Part shown: positions 9,173-18,328 of the stretch, in pieces | How positions within the stretch are numbered: the first letter of the stretch is position 1 | How the letters are laid out: each line of letters begins with the position of its first letter | Origin: Prochlorococcus sp. AG-469-F22 | GTDB taxonomy: Bacteria > Cyanobacteriota > Cyanobacteriia > PCC-6307 > Cyanobiaceae | Reading direction: 5' to 3' | Length of the DNA stretch: 37,572 nt | Assembly: GCA_003211655.1 (NCBI GenBank) | Contig: QCSC01000007.1 | Coordinates: forward strand, 1-37,572 | Position numbers and translations under genes: made by a program | Notes under the pieces: generated by a model | Database searches by the model: none | Told to the model about the DNA's origin: nothing | Seen by the model: the letters and a program-made list of their open reading frames with translations, nothing else

Positions 9173-9257
9173 TATTAATTTAGTTGTAGGTATAAAATTT
9201 AAACTTTGAATTATCAACTTATAATAAGTATAGATTTAAAAAAAAATAACAGTAAAA

Positions 9258-9701
9258 ATGAATATTGCATTTAGAGAAGTTGATCCTTTTAATTGTTGGA
9301 TTTGGATAAAATTCTTTGAAATACCTACTGAAGCTGAAAAAAACTACTTAGACGGAGTTTTTGATAGTTGGTATGTTTTAGGTAGGTTAGGTGGTTTTAA
9401 TTCTGAAAATTTACAAACTCATGAAGAGGGTTCTGATTTAAGTTGGATGTCATACGATAATGAGCAAAAAGAATCTGCCCTTCCTGCCTTGATGCATAAT
9501 TTAGGTGTTATGGAATATCATAATTTATGGTCAAGAAGTTGGGTTGATTTTGGAACTTCAGATACACTTTCTATTGATATTTTAATAAATGCGTTAAATG
9601 AGATATCTAATAATTATGTAAAAATTGATGAATTAATAATTGGGGGAGAAAATAGTGATTGGTCGATTGAGGTACATGAAGATTTGGTTTTTAAAAATTG
9701 A
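9258..9701 (+). CDS. DUF3531 family protein
   Basis: This is a 147-residue soluble protein with the features I recall for DUF3531, found in cyanobacteria and chloroplasts: the start MNIAFREVDPFNCWIWI, GVFDSWYVLGRLGGFN in the middle, and WSRSWVDFGTSDTLSIDILI toward the end. It is rich in Trp and acidic residues and has no membrane segment. Function is unknown. It is followed 9 bases later by rsmE, so both are likely on one transcript starting in the short gap after the divergent ABC gene. Confidence 0.85.
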   Translation: MNIAFREVDPFNCWIWIKFFEIPTEAEKNYLDGVFDSWYVLGRLGGFNSENLQTHEEGSDLSWMSYDNEQKESALPALMHNLGVMEYHNLWSRSWVDFGTSDTLSIDILINALNEISNNYVKIDELIIGGENSDWSIEVHEDLVFKN

Positions 9702-9710
9702 TTTTTATAT

Positions 9711-10484
9711 ATGGATGATTTAACAAGATTATTTATACAGAATGAAAGAATAATTAATAACAAGAACAATAATTTAAAACTTACAAATAATGAAGCGCGC
9801 TACATAAATAAAGTAATGCGAATAAAAATTGGTAAAGAAATATTTATCACTAATGGCGAAGGTTCATTATGGAAAGCTATAAACTTAGAGGACAATTCTA
9901 TAAAGATAAACAATATTAATAATCCTTATTTATTTCAAGAAAAAGAAAAAATTTTATTAGGAATAGCTGTTGTTATTCCTAAAAATGGTTTTGAAGATAT
10001 ACTAAAAATGTGTACTGAAATAGGAATTGATTTTATACAACCTTTGTATTCAGATAGACAAGTTAAGAAGTATACCAACTTCTCAAATAAACTTATAAGA
10101 TGGGATTCAATTGTTAATGAAGCTGTTGAACAATGTGAGAGATTATGGAGACCATCTGTTTTGAGTGATATTAATTTATTCGACTGGATAAATTCTATAG
10201 AAAATAAAGATATTATGTCAGTATCTGTTACAAGAGATGATAGCTCTGATAATTTAAACCATTGGTTAAAAAAAAAACAAAGTGTTTTGGATAAAAAAGG
10301 AGGAGTTTTATGGAATGTAATTGGACCGGAAGGAGGCTGGTCCAAATGTGAAATTGAATTTTTTATTAAAAATAAAATTGCTTTTGTAAAACTTTCAGAA
10401 AGCATTTTAAGAACTTCAACAGCTACTGTTAATGCAACTTCTATTCTTTGTCAATGGCGTAATGATCTTAAATTAATTCTTTAA
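9711..10484 (+). CDS. rsmE: 16S rRNA m3U1498 methyltransferase
   Basis: RsmE methylates N3 of U1498 in the small ribosomal subunit RNA. It is a SPOUT-fold enzyme: the knotted SAM site is visible as NVIGPEGGWSKCEIEFF followed by LSESILRTSTATVNATSIL, where the usual motif is LGxRILRTETA. The N-terminal PUA-like part covers about residues 1-75. Length 257 is close to the family's usual 240-250. It sits between DUF3531 (9 bases upstream) and the DUF92 gene (4 bases downstream), an apparent three-gene operon. Confidence 0.93.
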   Translation: MDDLTRLFIQNERIINNKNNNLKLTNNEARYINKVMRIKIGKEIFITNGEGSLWKAINLEDNSIKINNINNPYLFQEKEKILLGIAVVIPKNGFEDILKMCTEIGIDFIQPLYSDRQVKKYTNFSNKLIRWDSIVNEAVEQCERLWRPSVLSDINLFDWINSIENKDIMSVSVTRDDSSDNLNHWLKKKQSVLDKKGGVLWNVIGPEGGWSKCEIEFFIKNKIAFVKLSESILRTSTATVNATSILCQWRNDLKLIL

Positions 10485-10488
10485 AAAA

Positions 10489-11232
10489 ATGAATTTACTT
10501 TCTAATGATTTTTTATTTGGTTTTTTAATTAATTTTATTCTAATTTCTTTGTTTTTTAGAGTCCCATTGATGACAAAAGGGGGATGGATAAGTGCTGGGG
10601 TATTAGGGTCTATTTTATGGGGATGTTTGTCATGGCAAGGTTGGAGCTCTGTTGTAATATATTTATTCCTTGGATCTCTTGTGACAAAAATTGGTTATAA
10701 ATTTAAAAACGAAAAAGGGATAGCTGAAAAAAGAGGTGGTAAAAGAGGTCCTGAAAATGTTTGGGGTTCGGCTGCAACAGGATTGTTTTTTGCAATAATG
10801 GTTAAATTGAATTTTACTAATTTAGTCTTTTACAAAATTGGTTTTGCTGCAAGTTTTGCCGCAAAGTTGGCAGATACTTTTGGTAGTGAAATAGGAAAAA
10901 GATTTGGTAGAAATACATATCTAATTACTTCGTTTAGAAAAGTTGAAAGAGGAACGGAAGGAGGAATTAGTTTAGAAGGCACAGGGGCAAGTGCTTTAGG
11001 TGCATTATTTATGTCATTAATAATGTTTATTTTAAATATTATCTCAACAAAATATCAATTTTTGATAGTTGCAATTTCTGGCTTTTTAGCAACAATTTCT
11101 GAAAGTTTTATTGGTGCTAAATTTCAAGATAAATATAAATTAAGTAATGAATTAGTAAATTCTATTCAAACAAGTATTTCTTCTATAATTGCTATTTTTA
11201 TTCTAATTTTTTATCTCAAAATTTCTAATTAA
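10489..11232 (+). CDS. DUF92 membrane protein, probable phytyl-phosphate kinase (VTE6-like)
   Basis: This is a polytopic membrane protein with about six spans. Conserved blocks include GGWISAGVLGSILWG, the cytosolic loop EKRGGKRGPENVWGSAATG, ADTFGSEIGKRFG and RGTEGGISLEGTGASALGA, which define DUF92 (TIGR00297). In plants and Synechocystis the family member VTE6 phosphorylates phytyl phosphate, recycling chlorophyll-derived phytol into tocopherol and chlorophyll. That is established for homologues and inferred here. It is the last gene of the DUF3531-rsmE run. Confidence 0.83.
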   Translation: MNLLSNDFLFGFLINFILISLFFRVPLMTKGGWISAGVLGSILWGCLSWQGWSSVVIYLFLGSLVTKIGYKFKNEKGIAEKRGGKRGPENVWGSAATGLFFAIMVKLNFTNLVFYKIGFAASFAAKLADTFGSEIGKRFGRNTYLITSFRKVERGTEGGISLEGTGASALGALFMSLIMFILNIISTKYQFLIVAISGFLATISESFIGAKFQDKYKLSNELVNSIQTSISSIIAIFILIFYLKISN

Positions 11233-11249
11233 ATTACCTTTTATCAAAA

Positions 11250-11894
11250 TTAAGATTCCTTCCATTTATTAAGAATATCCCAACTTTTAAGACGTTGATA
11301 AATCCAAAGATGTCCATGCGCATTTAAGTGTATACCATCCTCTGCGATCCAATTCTTACTTCTATTATCTGAGTACATTTCTCTAAAAGTTGGCAGAAAA
11401 GGGACATTTTGATTTATACAGACTTCTTCCATTCTTCTTTCATAAGAATGACAGAAATCATTTGAATACCATAAACAACCAGCAAATGGCATTTTGTTTT
11501 CATCAACTGGGGTTAACCCAATTACAAAAACTTGAGTTTGGGAATTCATTTCAAAAATTAATCTTTCTAATCCATACTCGAATCCATTTATCTCTAATTG
11601 GTGCCGCCCATTTTTTTGTCCAATTGTTGGAGTATCATTAAGACCCACATTTAAGAGGATAGCTTTAGGTTTATTCCTTCTTGTTTCTCCTCTTGATGAC
11701 CATTCTTTTTTCCAACGTAAAGAAACCTTTTCAATTCCATCTCCTCTTACCCCTAGTGGATAAATAATTGGAAAATCATTAAATTTAGACCAATCTTTTC
11801 TTAGTCTTTCGCACCATCCTCCTCCTACAGTATCCCCCCATCCATATACTGAACTATCTCCGATTACAACCAATTGTTTTGGTAAAACAGGCAC
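11250..11894 (-). CDS. SGNH/GDSL-family hydrolase
   Basis: This is a lipase/esterase-type SGNH hydrolase fold. Block I is VVIGDSSVYGWG with the nucleophile Ser at residue 14, the Asn-containing block III is LNVGLNDTPT, and block V is DGIHLNAHGH supplying the catalytic Asp and His. There is no signal peptide, so it is probably cytosolic. The 214-residue length is typical of short TAP-like esterases. The substrate could be a lipid, acyl-CoA or sugar ester. It lies 50 bases before the stop-proximal start region of the phn cluster's transcript direction but is separated by its own leader. Confidence 0.85.
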   Translation of the reverse strand: MPVLPKQLVVIGDSSVYGWGDTVGGGWCERLRKDWSKFNDFPIIYPLGVRGDGIEKVSLRWKKEWSSRGETRRNKPKAILLNVGLNDTPTIGQKNGRHQLEINGFEYGLERLIFEMNSQTQVFVIGLTPVDENKMPFAGCLWYSNDFCHSYERRMEEVCINQNVPFLPTFREMYSDNRSKNWIAEDGIHLNAHGHLWIYQRLKSWDILNKWKES

Positions 11895-11944
11895 TAATTT
11901 CCTTTAAATTTTTTCACTTGATTTGAGAAGATTTTTATTAGTAA

Positions 11945-13447
11945 TCAAGTTAGATTACTTTTGATTTTACCATTTATTAATTCTCCAATTATTGCAATTG
12001 AGCTATAAGCAAACAAAATCACTATAACTTCTTCCCATGCAAATGAACTCAATGATTCTTGAAGTTGCCAACCTAAACCAACACTACCAATTACTCCCAG
12101 AATGGCTGTTTCTCTAATTATGATGTCGGATCTATAAGCACAATATGCTAAGTAACTATTAGCTTGTTTAATAAATAATCCGAAAAGCCAACTAGACCTC
12201 CTTTCAACTCCTAATGATTTCATCGCAATATATTGTTTATTATCTTGGTTATATAAGTTCGCCAAAAGCAATTTGCTTGTTATAGCTGCGTTATGTAATC
12301 CTAATGTTATTGCTGCTAAAGATATTGAAGGATCATTAAACATTAAAAGTATTAGAATTAATACAGGCGTTGGTATTAAACGAAATAAAAATGAGATTAT
12401 TCTGATAATTGTAATTCCTATTTTATTATTTAAAATCAATATAAAAATGGGAGGAAAACTTATAGCTATTCCAGTAGATAAAAGACATAAAACTATTGTT
12501 TCTAATAATAGCTTTAAAAAATCGTATGAAATAAAATTAAAGTTTGATATCAAAAGATTGTTGATTGAATTAAAAGGTATTGCATTTTTATTAAATATAA
12601 AATAAACAAAGAAAGATAAAGAAAATAAACTAATACAAAATAAAGCTATTACAAAAGAGGTCAAAAATTTCTTAGAAGTTTTAGAGAGGTTGAATTTTTT
12701 TAATAGTTCTTTTGAGATAATAATTAAAAAAGCTAAACCCCAAAGATAAGTCCATAGTTCTCGGAAATTCAATGTTTGAAAGGATAAAAATATACTTGTG
12801 CCTATTCCTCCAACTCCAAACAATCCCAAAACTGCTGTACTTCTTATGGCACATTCCAAACGGTATAACCCAAAATTTTTAAAGGTTTCTATCACTGGAG
12901 CCCAAACTAACGTTATTAAAGTGGAAGATTTAATACCATTAATTTGTTTAATTGATTCAATAGTTTTAAGATTAATATTTTCTATTTGCTCACTAAAAAC
13001 TTTTGCATTTATAGCAACATAAGGAATGCAAATAGCTATAATTCCAATTGAAAAATTTATACCATATATTTGCATTAATATAAGTCCCCAAATTATTTCA
13101 TGAATCGATCTTATAAAAGTTAAAAATAAATTTAAAAATCTTTTTAAAAATATAGGTAAATTTAATATTTTATAAAAAACTTCTGAAGATAATATTCCAA
13201 AAATAACCCCAAATATAATACTTATTAGCCAACTAAAAAATGCAATAAAAATAGTTTCATTTAATCTTTTTACTAAGGAGAAAATGATTTCATTATTAAT
13301 TTTTGGATTTAAGGCAGAAATAATAAATTCTTTAAATAATTCAATTCCTCCAATATGAAAATTAATAAATAGTTCATAGGCTATAGGTATACAAACTAGT
13401 ATTGGTAGAAAAATTATTGAAGAAGAATTTAATTTTAATTTATTCAA
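11945..13447 (-). CDS. phnE: Fused double permease of a phosphonate/phosphite-type ABC importer
   Basis: Most PhnE proteins are about 260-280 residues with one binding-protein-dependent permease domain; this one is 500 residues and holds two in tandem (about 55-245 and 305-490), each with about six membrane spans. EAA-loop sequences can be seen: SIKQINGIKSSTLITLVWAPVI in the first half and AMKSLGVERRSSWLFGLFIKQA in the second. The fused protein would supply both membrane halves of the channel. It follows phnC by 4 bases. Fusion is a visible length fact; substrate assignment follows from the neighbours and from family knowledge. Confidence 0.9.
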   Translation of the reverse strand: MNKLKLNSSSIIFLPILVCIPIAYELFINFHIGGIELFKEFIISALNPKINNEIIFSLVKRLNETIFIAFFSWLISIIFGVIFGILSSEVFYKILNLPIFLKRFLNLFLTFIRSIHEIIWGLILMQIYGINFSIGIIAICIPYVAINAKVFSEQIENINLKTIESIKQINGIKSSTLITLVWAPVIETFKNFGLYRLECAIRSTAVLGLFGVGGIGTSIFLSFQTLNFRELWTYLWGLAFLIIISKELLKKFNLSKTSKKFLTSFVIALFCISLFSLSFFVYFIFNKNAIPFNSINNLLISNFNFISYDFLKLLLETIVLCLLSTGIAISFPPIFILILNNKIGITIIRIISFLFRLIPTPVLILILLMFNDPSISLAAITLGLHNAAITSKLLLANLYNQDNKQYIAMKSLGVERRSSWLFGLFIKQANSYLAYCAYRSDIIIRETAILGVIGSVGLGWQLQESLSSFAWEEVIVILFAYSSIAIIGELINGKIKSNLT

Positions 13448-13451
13448 TTAT

Positions 13452-14201
13452 CTAATAAATCTTGTTTAAATGATATTTTTTTAATTTAGTTTTCTCTAAA
13501 TCAAATAATATTTCACCATTTTTCATTCCAATAATTCTATTAAAACCATCTAATAAATCTAATCTATGCAAAGAAATTAAAGTAGTATTAGGAACTTTTA
13601 TTTTATTTTTATTTTTATTTTTATTTTTAGTAATTAATAATAGATTTTTAATATAAGAAGTTAGTTTTGGATCTAAATTATTAAAAGGCTCATCAGCGAG
13701 TATGATATCCGACTCTTGAATTAATGATCTTGCAATAGCAACTCTTTGTTTTTGGCCTCCAGATATTTTTCTAATATTTTTGGAAAAAATAGATTTCTTA
13801 AGATTACAAACTTGCATATATTGATGAGCTTTATTAAAAGAACTTATATTTAGTAAATTTTTAAAAGCAAATAGGAAACTTTGTTTTCCAAGAAGTCCAC
13901 AATTAACATTTTGTTCTGCTGATAGATCTTCTATTAATCTTAAATCTTGCCAGATAGTTGATATCTTACTCTTTTGATGTAAGTTTATTTTATCAAATTC
14001 TGTATTAAATAATTTGACTCTACCTTCGTTAGGCTTGAGTGTTCCGTTAAGAATAGATATAAGGGTAGTTTTACCCGCGCCACTTTTGCCTAATAAGGCA
14101 ATTTTTTCACCCGATTTAATTCGTAAACTTACGTTTTTTAAGGTGAAATTATTCTTATTTTTATAGCTTACCTCTTTTAATTCGAGAAGAGGATTAATCA
14201 T
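13452..14201 (-). CDS. phnC: Phosphonate-type ABC importer ATPase
   Basis: Walker A is GKSGAGKTT, the Q-loop is IWQDLRLIEDLS, the signature is ISGGQKQRVAIAR and Walker B is IILADEPFNNLDPKL. The PhnC-like features are the INLHQKSKI stretch before the Q-loop and the order beside phnD and phnE. A run of alternating Asn and Lys (about residues 191-200) replaces part of the normal loop before the H-loop and is encoded by four tandem hexamers at 13605-13628. Its ATG overlaps the stop of phnD by 4 bases, indicating coupling. Confidence 0.92.
   Translation of the reverse strand: MINPLLELKEVSYKNKNNFTLKNVSLRIKSGEKIALLGKSGAGKTTLISILNGTLKPNEGRVKLFNTEFDKINLHQKSKISTIWQDLRLIEDLSAEQNVNCGLLGKQSFLFAFKNLLNISSFNKAHQYMQVCNLKKSIFSKNIRKISGGQKQRVAIARSLIQESDIILADEPFNNLDPKLTSYIKNLLLITKNKNKNKNKIKVPNTTLISLHRLDLLDGFNRIIGMKNGEILFDLEKTKLKKYHLNKIY
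13605..13628. repeat. Hexamer microsatellite inside phnC
   Basis: Four tandem copies of ATTTTT (plus strand) encode an Asn-Lys repeat in PhnC. The unit is 6 bases, so slippage would change length by two residues without breaking the frame. It falls in a surface loop between Walker B and the H-loop. Confidence 0.8.
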
Positions 14202-15103
14202 CTGATTTTTTTTAATTTTCTCGCGATTAACTCGATATTTTTATAGTCACTAGATTCTGCTTCTATAAATTTTTTTGCGTTGAACATATCTAATATCTTT
14301 TTATGTCCTGTATTTTTAATATCTAAATTAAGAATTGTAGATTTAAGTTCTTTAGTAAAACCTTTTCGAAATCTATTATCAAGATTTCCTTGAGCAACCC
14401 AATGATAGTCAACATAATCAGGAGTTATCCAAAAAAGATTTACATTATGTGTTCGTTTAGGATTATTTTTAAGATTGTTTTCCCACACTTGTTTATTTAA
14501 AGCTCCTGCATCAAAGGCTCCACTATTAACTAAAGCGATAGTTGCATCATGACTACCGCTAAATCCTACTCTTTTTCCTTTAAAGTTTTCTATTTTTATT
14601 CCAGCATCATTAAGGAAATATTCTGGCATTAACCTTCCAGATGTTGAATTTTCAGAACCAAAAGTAAATCTTAGATTCTTGAGCTTTTTAAGTCCATTTT
14701 TACTGGAAATTGAATCAAGTTTTAATTTCTTATTCACAATAAAAACGCTTTTAAATTCTTTATCAATATCTCGTTGAGCAATCACAATTGCATTAGGGGT
14801 TTGTAATCTTGCCTGAACTCCGGATAAACCACCAAACCATACTAAATCTAAATCATTTGTTCTAAATCCAGTAACCGCAGCAACATAATTAATAACGGGA
14901 ATATACTTTACCTTTACAACTAGAGTCTTGGCTAATTCTTTTGCAAACAAATTAAATCTTTTGTCTAACACCTCTTGATTTTGATCAGGAATTGCCCCGA
15001 TCTTTAAAACTTTTGAATTTGCATTTAAGGGTGAAGAAAGAGTTGCAAAAAAAATAGTAGAGGTTACAACTATCTTTTTGATATTAATAAAAATCTTATG
15101 CAT
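14198..15103 (-). CDS. phnD: Phosphonate/phosphite-binding periplasmic protein
   Basis: The N-terminus has a hydrophobic signal peptide (IVVTSTIFFATLSSPLNANS) without a lipobox Cys. The mature part begins KVLKIGAIPDQNQEVLD and contains DLVWFGGLSGVQAR, FTFGSENSTSGRLMPEYFL and RVGFSGSHDATIALVNSGAFDAGALNKQVW, the typical PhnD-family two-lobe binding protein. Studies of Prochlorococcus PhnD homologues report binding of phosphite or methylphosphonate; which one this copy prefers cannot be told here. Its start is immediately next to the stop of aspC and its stop overlaps phnC by 4 bases. Confidence 0.9.
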   Translation of the reverse strand: MHKIFINIKKIVVTSTIFFATLSSPLNANSKVLKIGAIPDQNQEVLDKRFNLFAKELAKTLVVKVKYIPVINYVAAVTGFRTNDLDLVWFGGLSGVQARLQTPNAIVIAQRDIDKEFKSVFIVNKKLKLDSISSKNGLKKLKNLRFTFGSENSTSGRLMPEYFLNDAGIKIENFKGKRVGFSGSHDATIALVNSGAFDAGALNKQVWENNLKNNPKRTHNVNLFWITPDYVDYHWVAQGNLDNRFRKGFTKELKSTILNLDIKNTGHKKILDMFNAKKFIEAESSDYKNIELIARKLKKIR

Positions 15104-16285
15104 TTAAAAGTAATAATTTAAAATTCCTTTCTCTAATCTTGTTAAGCCATCAATAATCTTTTCTTTTGAAGAGGCGCAAGACATTCTAATACATTGATCA
15201 TCACCAAAAGGTTTTCCAGGCACCACAACTAAACCATAATCATTAAGAATTCTTTTGCAAAATTCTACAGAAGTCATTGAATTATTAGGTAATCTAGGAA
15301 ATGCATAAAAAGCTCCATCAGGTGGGTGTAAAAATAATCCTTCTATATCTTTTAGACCTTTATAAAGGGCTTCTCTTCTTAGATCATAATGGCTATTGAT
15401 TTTCAAGAAAAATTCTTGGTTTATTTTTAAAGCCTCTAAAGCACCTCTTTGAACGAATGAACAAACATTACTTGTACTTTGACTTTGTAATGCTGATGAT
15501 GCTTTAATAACATCTTTTTGTCCTACTAAATAACCCACTCTCCAGCCGGTCATTGCCCAACCTTTAGCAAAACCATTAATTATGAAAATTCTTTCTTTCA
15601 GGTCAGGTGCTAGTGAAGCTAAACTTAAATGCTTAAATTCTTTTTTAAGAATTAATTCGTAAATTTCATCTGAAAGAATATTAATATTTTTATTTTCTCT
15701 TACTAATTCTGCAATTTGTAACAACTCTTCTTTTGGCATTACTCTACCAGTTGGATTGTTGGGAGAATTAATAATTATAAATTTCGTTTTTGGAGATATC
15801 TTAGATTTTAAATCTTGTATATTTATTTTGAATCCATCTTCAGCCGAAGAATTTAGGAAGACAGGCTTTCCCCCTGCCAATCTAACCATCTGAGGATAGC
15901 TTAACCAATAAGGAGCAGGTAAAATAACCTCGTCCCCATCATTCAATAAAACCTGGAAAAGATTATAAATTGCCTGTTTTGCTCCATTTGTTACCATTAT
16001 ATTTTCATATTCAACATTTAAATTGTTTTGGGTTTGAAGTTTTTCAGCAATAGCTTTTCTAAGTTCTAAATCTCCTGAGGCAGGACCATATTTTGTATAT
16101 CCATCAAATATGGCCTCACTTGTTGCTTTTAATATTTCATTGGGAGCATCAAAGTCTGGTTCTCCAGCACTTAAATTACATATGTCTTTTCCCTCTTTTG
16201 CGAGTTGATTAGCTCTAGCACTTATCTGCAGAGTAAGTGAAGGCTCAATAGAGAGTGCTCTTTTTGATAAATTTACTTCACTCAT
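15104..16285 (-). CDS. aspC: Aspartate aminotransferase (class I PLP enzyme)
   Basis: This enzyme interconverts aspartate and oxaloacetate with glutamate/2-oxoglutarate. The PLP lysine is K241 in NGFAKGWAMTGWRVGY, SPNNPTGR (174-181) and SDEIYE (205-210) are the cofactor-contact motifs, and RMSCA near the end carries the substrate-carboxylate Arg. Length 393 is normal for subgroup I-gamma enzymes. No base separates its stop from the phnD start, so it leads the aspC-phnD-phnC-phnE transcription unit. The promoter should lie in 16286-16500, a 230-base AT-rich gap shared with the divergent glycosylase gene. Confidence 0.9.
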   Translation of the reverse strand: MSEVNLSKRALSIEPSLTLQISARANQLAKEGKDICNLSAGEPDFDAPNEILKATSEAIFDGYTKYGPASGDLELRKAIAEKLQTQNNLNVEYENIMVTNGAKQAIYNLFQVLLNDGDEVILPAPYWLSYPQMVRLAGGKPVFLNSSAEDGFKINIQDLKSKISPKTKFIIINSPNNPTGRVMPKEELLQIAELVRENKNINILSDEIYELILKKEFKHLSLASLAPDLKERIFIINGFAKGWAMTGWRVGYLVGQKDVIKASSALQSQSTSNVCSFVQRGALEALKINQEFFLKINSHYDLRREALYKGLKDIEGLFLHPPDGAFYAFPRLPNNSMTSVEFCKRILNDYGLVVVPGKPFGDDQCIRMSCASSKEKIIDGLTRLEKGILNYYF

Positions 16286-16518
16286 TTGATCTAAAGTTCT
16301 TTAAATATAACTTTTAAAAATTTATTTTATTAATAGATTAAGAATAAGTAAAAGTATCACAGATTGGTTTAATTTGGTTCATTTTCTTAATTTAATTTAT
16401 TTTCGTATTGTCTTTTATGAAAAATTAAAATGTGGAGTGAAGAATTATATAGTTATTATTATTTTTTTAATCATTTTTAGTTTTAATATTATTTATAAGC
16501 GTTGAACTTAAATTTGCT

Positions 16519-17022
16519 TTGAAAAGATTAGTCATTAGTAGAGGCAATGTATTTGCAAATTTATTAATAATTGGGGAAGCACCTGGGGCTCAAGAAGACA
16601 TAGAGGGAGAACCTTATGTTGGTAAATCAGGAAAATTGTTAGATAAACTATTAATAGATGCAGGAATTGACTTTCAAAAGGATGTATATTTTTGCAATGT
16701 AATTAAATGTCGTCCTCCAAACAATAGAAAACCAACTAATAAAGAAATAAATATTCATAAACCATGGTTAATTCAGCAAATTAAACTAGTAGATCCAAAA
16801 TTTATTATTTTAACTGGTTCGACTGCTATGAGAACTATTTTGGAAATAAAGAATCCAATTTCAATGACAAGAGGAAAATGGTTTAAGAAAGATGGGAGAG
16901 AAATTATTACTATTTTTCACCCTTCTTATTTGTTGAGATTCTCTTCAAAAGAGGTTGAAAAACCATATGATCTAACTTTAAAAGATCTTAAGAAGGTTAG
17001 TAGTAAACTATATGCTTTATAA
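16519..17022 (+). CDS. Family-4 uracil-DNA glycosylase lacking Fe-S ligands
   Basis: Core motifs of family-4 glycosylases are intact: IIGEAPGAQEDIEGEPYVGKSG (start at about residue 17), KCRPPNNRKP (63-72) and FHPSYLLR (133-140). Family members normally hold a 4Fe-4S cluster through an N-terminal CxxC and two later cysteines. Here only C64 remains; the later one is replaced by H80 (INIHKPWL). The first usable start is TTG at 16519, after the position of CxxC. The frame upstream reads FISVELKF with no cysteines or start codon. Activity is therefore uncertain: a cluster-free variant or a decaying gene. It is followed 33 bases later by ispG. Confidence 0.8.
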   Translation: MKRLVISRGNVFANLLIIGEAPGAQEDIEGEPYVGKSGKLLDKLLIDAGIDFQKDVYFCNVIKCRPPNNRKPTNKEINIHKPWLIQQIKLVDPKFIILTGSTAMRTILEIKNPISMTRGKWFKKDGREIITIFHPSYLLRFSSKEVEKPYDLTLKDLKKVSSKLYAL

Positions 17023-17055
17023 TTAAATTAAGTCTTTTTGAATTTCTAGAATTTA

Positions 17056-18273
17056 ATGTCACTTACTCAATCAAAAGAGGTGAATAGTCTCTCAAGGAGA
17101 TATTCAACTCATATTGAGAGAAGGATAACTAGAACAGTAATGGTTGGGAATATCGCAATTGGTAGTGAATATCCAGTAAGAGTTCAATCCATGATAAATG
17201 AAGATACTATGGATGTGGATAATTCTTATTTAGCAATTAAAAGACTTCATGAAGTTGGATGCGAAATAGTAAGACTAACTGTTCCTTCTTTAGCTCATGC
17301 AAAGGCAGTTGGGGATATTAAAGAGAAATTAATAAAAAATAATATAGATACCCCATTAGTTGCAGATGTTCATCACAATGGAATGAAAATTGCAATGGAG
17401 GTTGCAAAACATGTTGATAAAGTAAGAATTAATCCAGGATTATTTGTTTTTGAGAAATCAGATCCTACAAGAACTGAATATACTGTCGCTGAGTTTGAGA
17501 CTATTAAAAAAACAATTCTTAAAAGATTTACTCCACTTGTCGAAGTTTTAAAGTCTGAGAAGAAAGCTTTAAGAATTGGAGTTAATCATGGATCTTTATC
17601 AGAGAGAATGCTTTTTACTTATGGAGATACACCTTTAGGGATGACAGAATCAGCAATGGAATTTGTCAAAATCTGCGATGAGCTTGATTTTCATAACATC
17701 ATTATTTCTATGAAAGCCTCAAGAGCACCGGTAATGTTAGCTGCATATAGAATGATTGCAGATAGATTAGATGCAGAAGGATATAACTACCCTTTGCATT
17801 TGGGTGTTACTGAAGCTGGAGATGGTGATTATGGAAGGATTAAGAGTACGGCAGGTATAGGAACACTTCTTGCCGAAGGCCTTGGAGATACTCTCAGAGT
17901 TTCTCTAACTGAAGCTCCTGAGAAGGAGATTCCAGTCTGCTATTCAATTTTGCAATCTTTAGGATTGCGAAAAACAATGGTTGAATATATAAGTTGTCCT
18001 AGCTGTGGAAGAACTCTTTTTAATTTAGAGGAGGTTGTAGACAAAGTCAGGAATGCCACTTCCCATTTGACTGGTTTAGACATAGCAATAATGGGATGTA
18101 TAGTAAATGGGCCAGGAGAAATGGCAGATGCTGATTACGGTTATGTAGGCAAAGGTAAGGGTACAATTGCTCTTTACAGAAGAAAAGAAGAGATAAAAAG
18201 AGTACCTGAAGATGAAGGGGTTGATGCTTTAATTCGGCTCATTAAAGATGATGGGAAATGGGTTGATCCGTAA
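17056..18273 (+). CDS. ispG: HMB-PP synthase of the MEP isoprenoid pathway
   Basis: IspG (GcpE) reduces methylerythritol cyclodiphosphate to hydroxymethylbutenyl diphosphate, feeding carotenoids, phytol and quinones. The three 4Fe-4S ligands are C314, C317 (ISCPSCGRT) and C348 ([11 protein letters not shown]). The N-terminal TIM barrel is recognisable by [18 protein letters not shown] and RINPGL. Length 405 fits bacterial and cyanobacterial enzymes without the plant insert. It is probably cotranscribed with the protease gene that starts 55 bases downstream. Confidence 0.96.
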   Translation: MSLTQSKEVNSLSRRYSTHIERRITRTVMVGNIAIGSEYPVRVQSMINEDTMDVDNSYLAIKRLHEVGCEIVRLTVPSLAHAKAVGDIKEKLIKNNIDTPLVADVHHNGMKIAMEVAKHVDKVRINPGLFVFEKSDPTRTEYTVAEFETIKKTILKRFTPLVEVLKSEKKALRIGVNHGSLSERMLFTYGDTPLGMTESAMEFVKICDELDFHNIIISMKASRAPVMLAAYRMIADRLDAEGYNYPLHLGVTEAGDGDYGRIKSTAGIGTLLAEGLGDTLRVSLTEAPEKEIPVCYSILQSLGLRKTMVEYISCPSCGRTLFNLEEVVDKVRNATSHLTGLDIAIMGCIVNGPGEMADADYGYVGKGKGTIALYRRKEEIKRVPEDEGVDALIRLIKDDGKWVDP

Positions 18274-18328
18274 ACACATTTTTAATTTATAATTTAATTA
18301 ATATGAAAATAATGCCTAGTACCGACCC

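Noticed and set aside
9935-10405. 156-codon open frame on the minus strand
   Set aside because: It lies wholly antisense to rsmE, whose SPOUT motifs are intact; the Ser/Leu-rich translation is what the reverse of an AT-rich gene gives.
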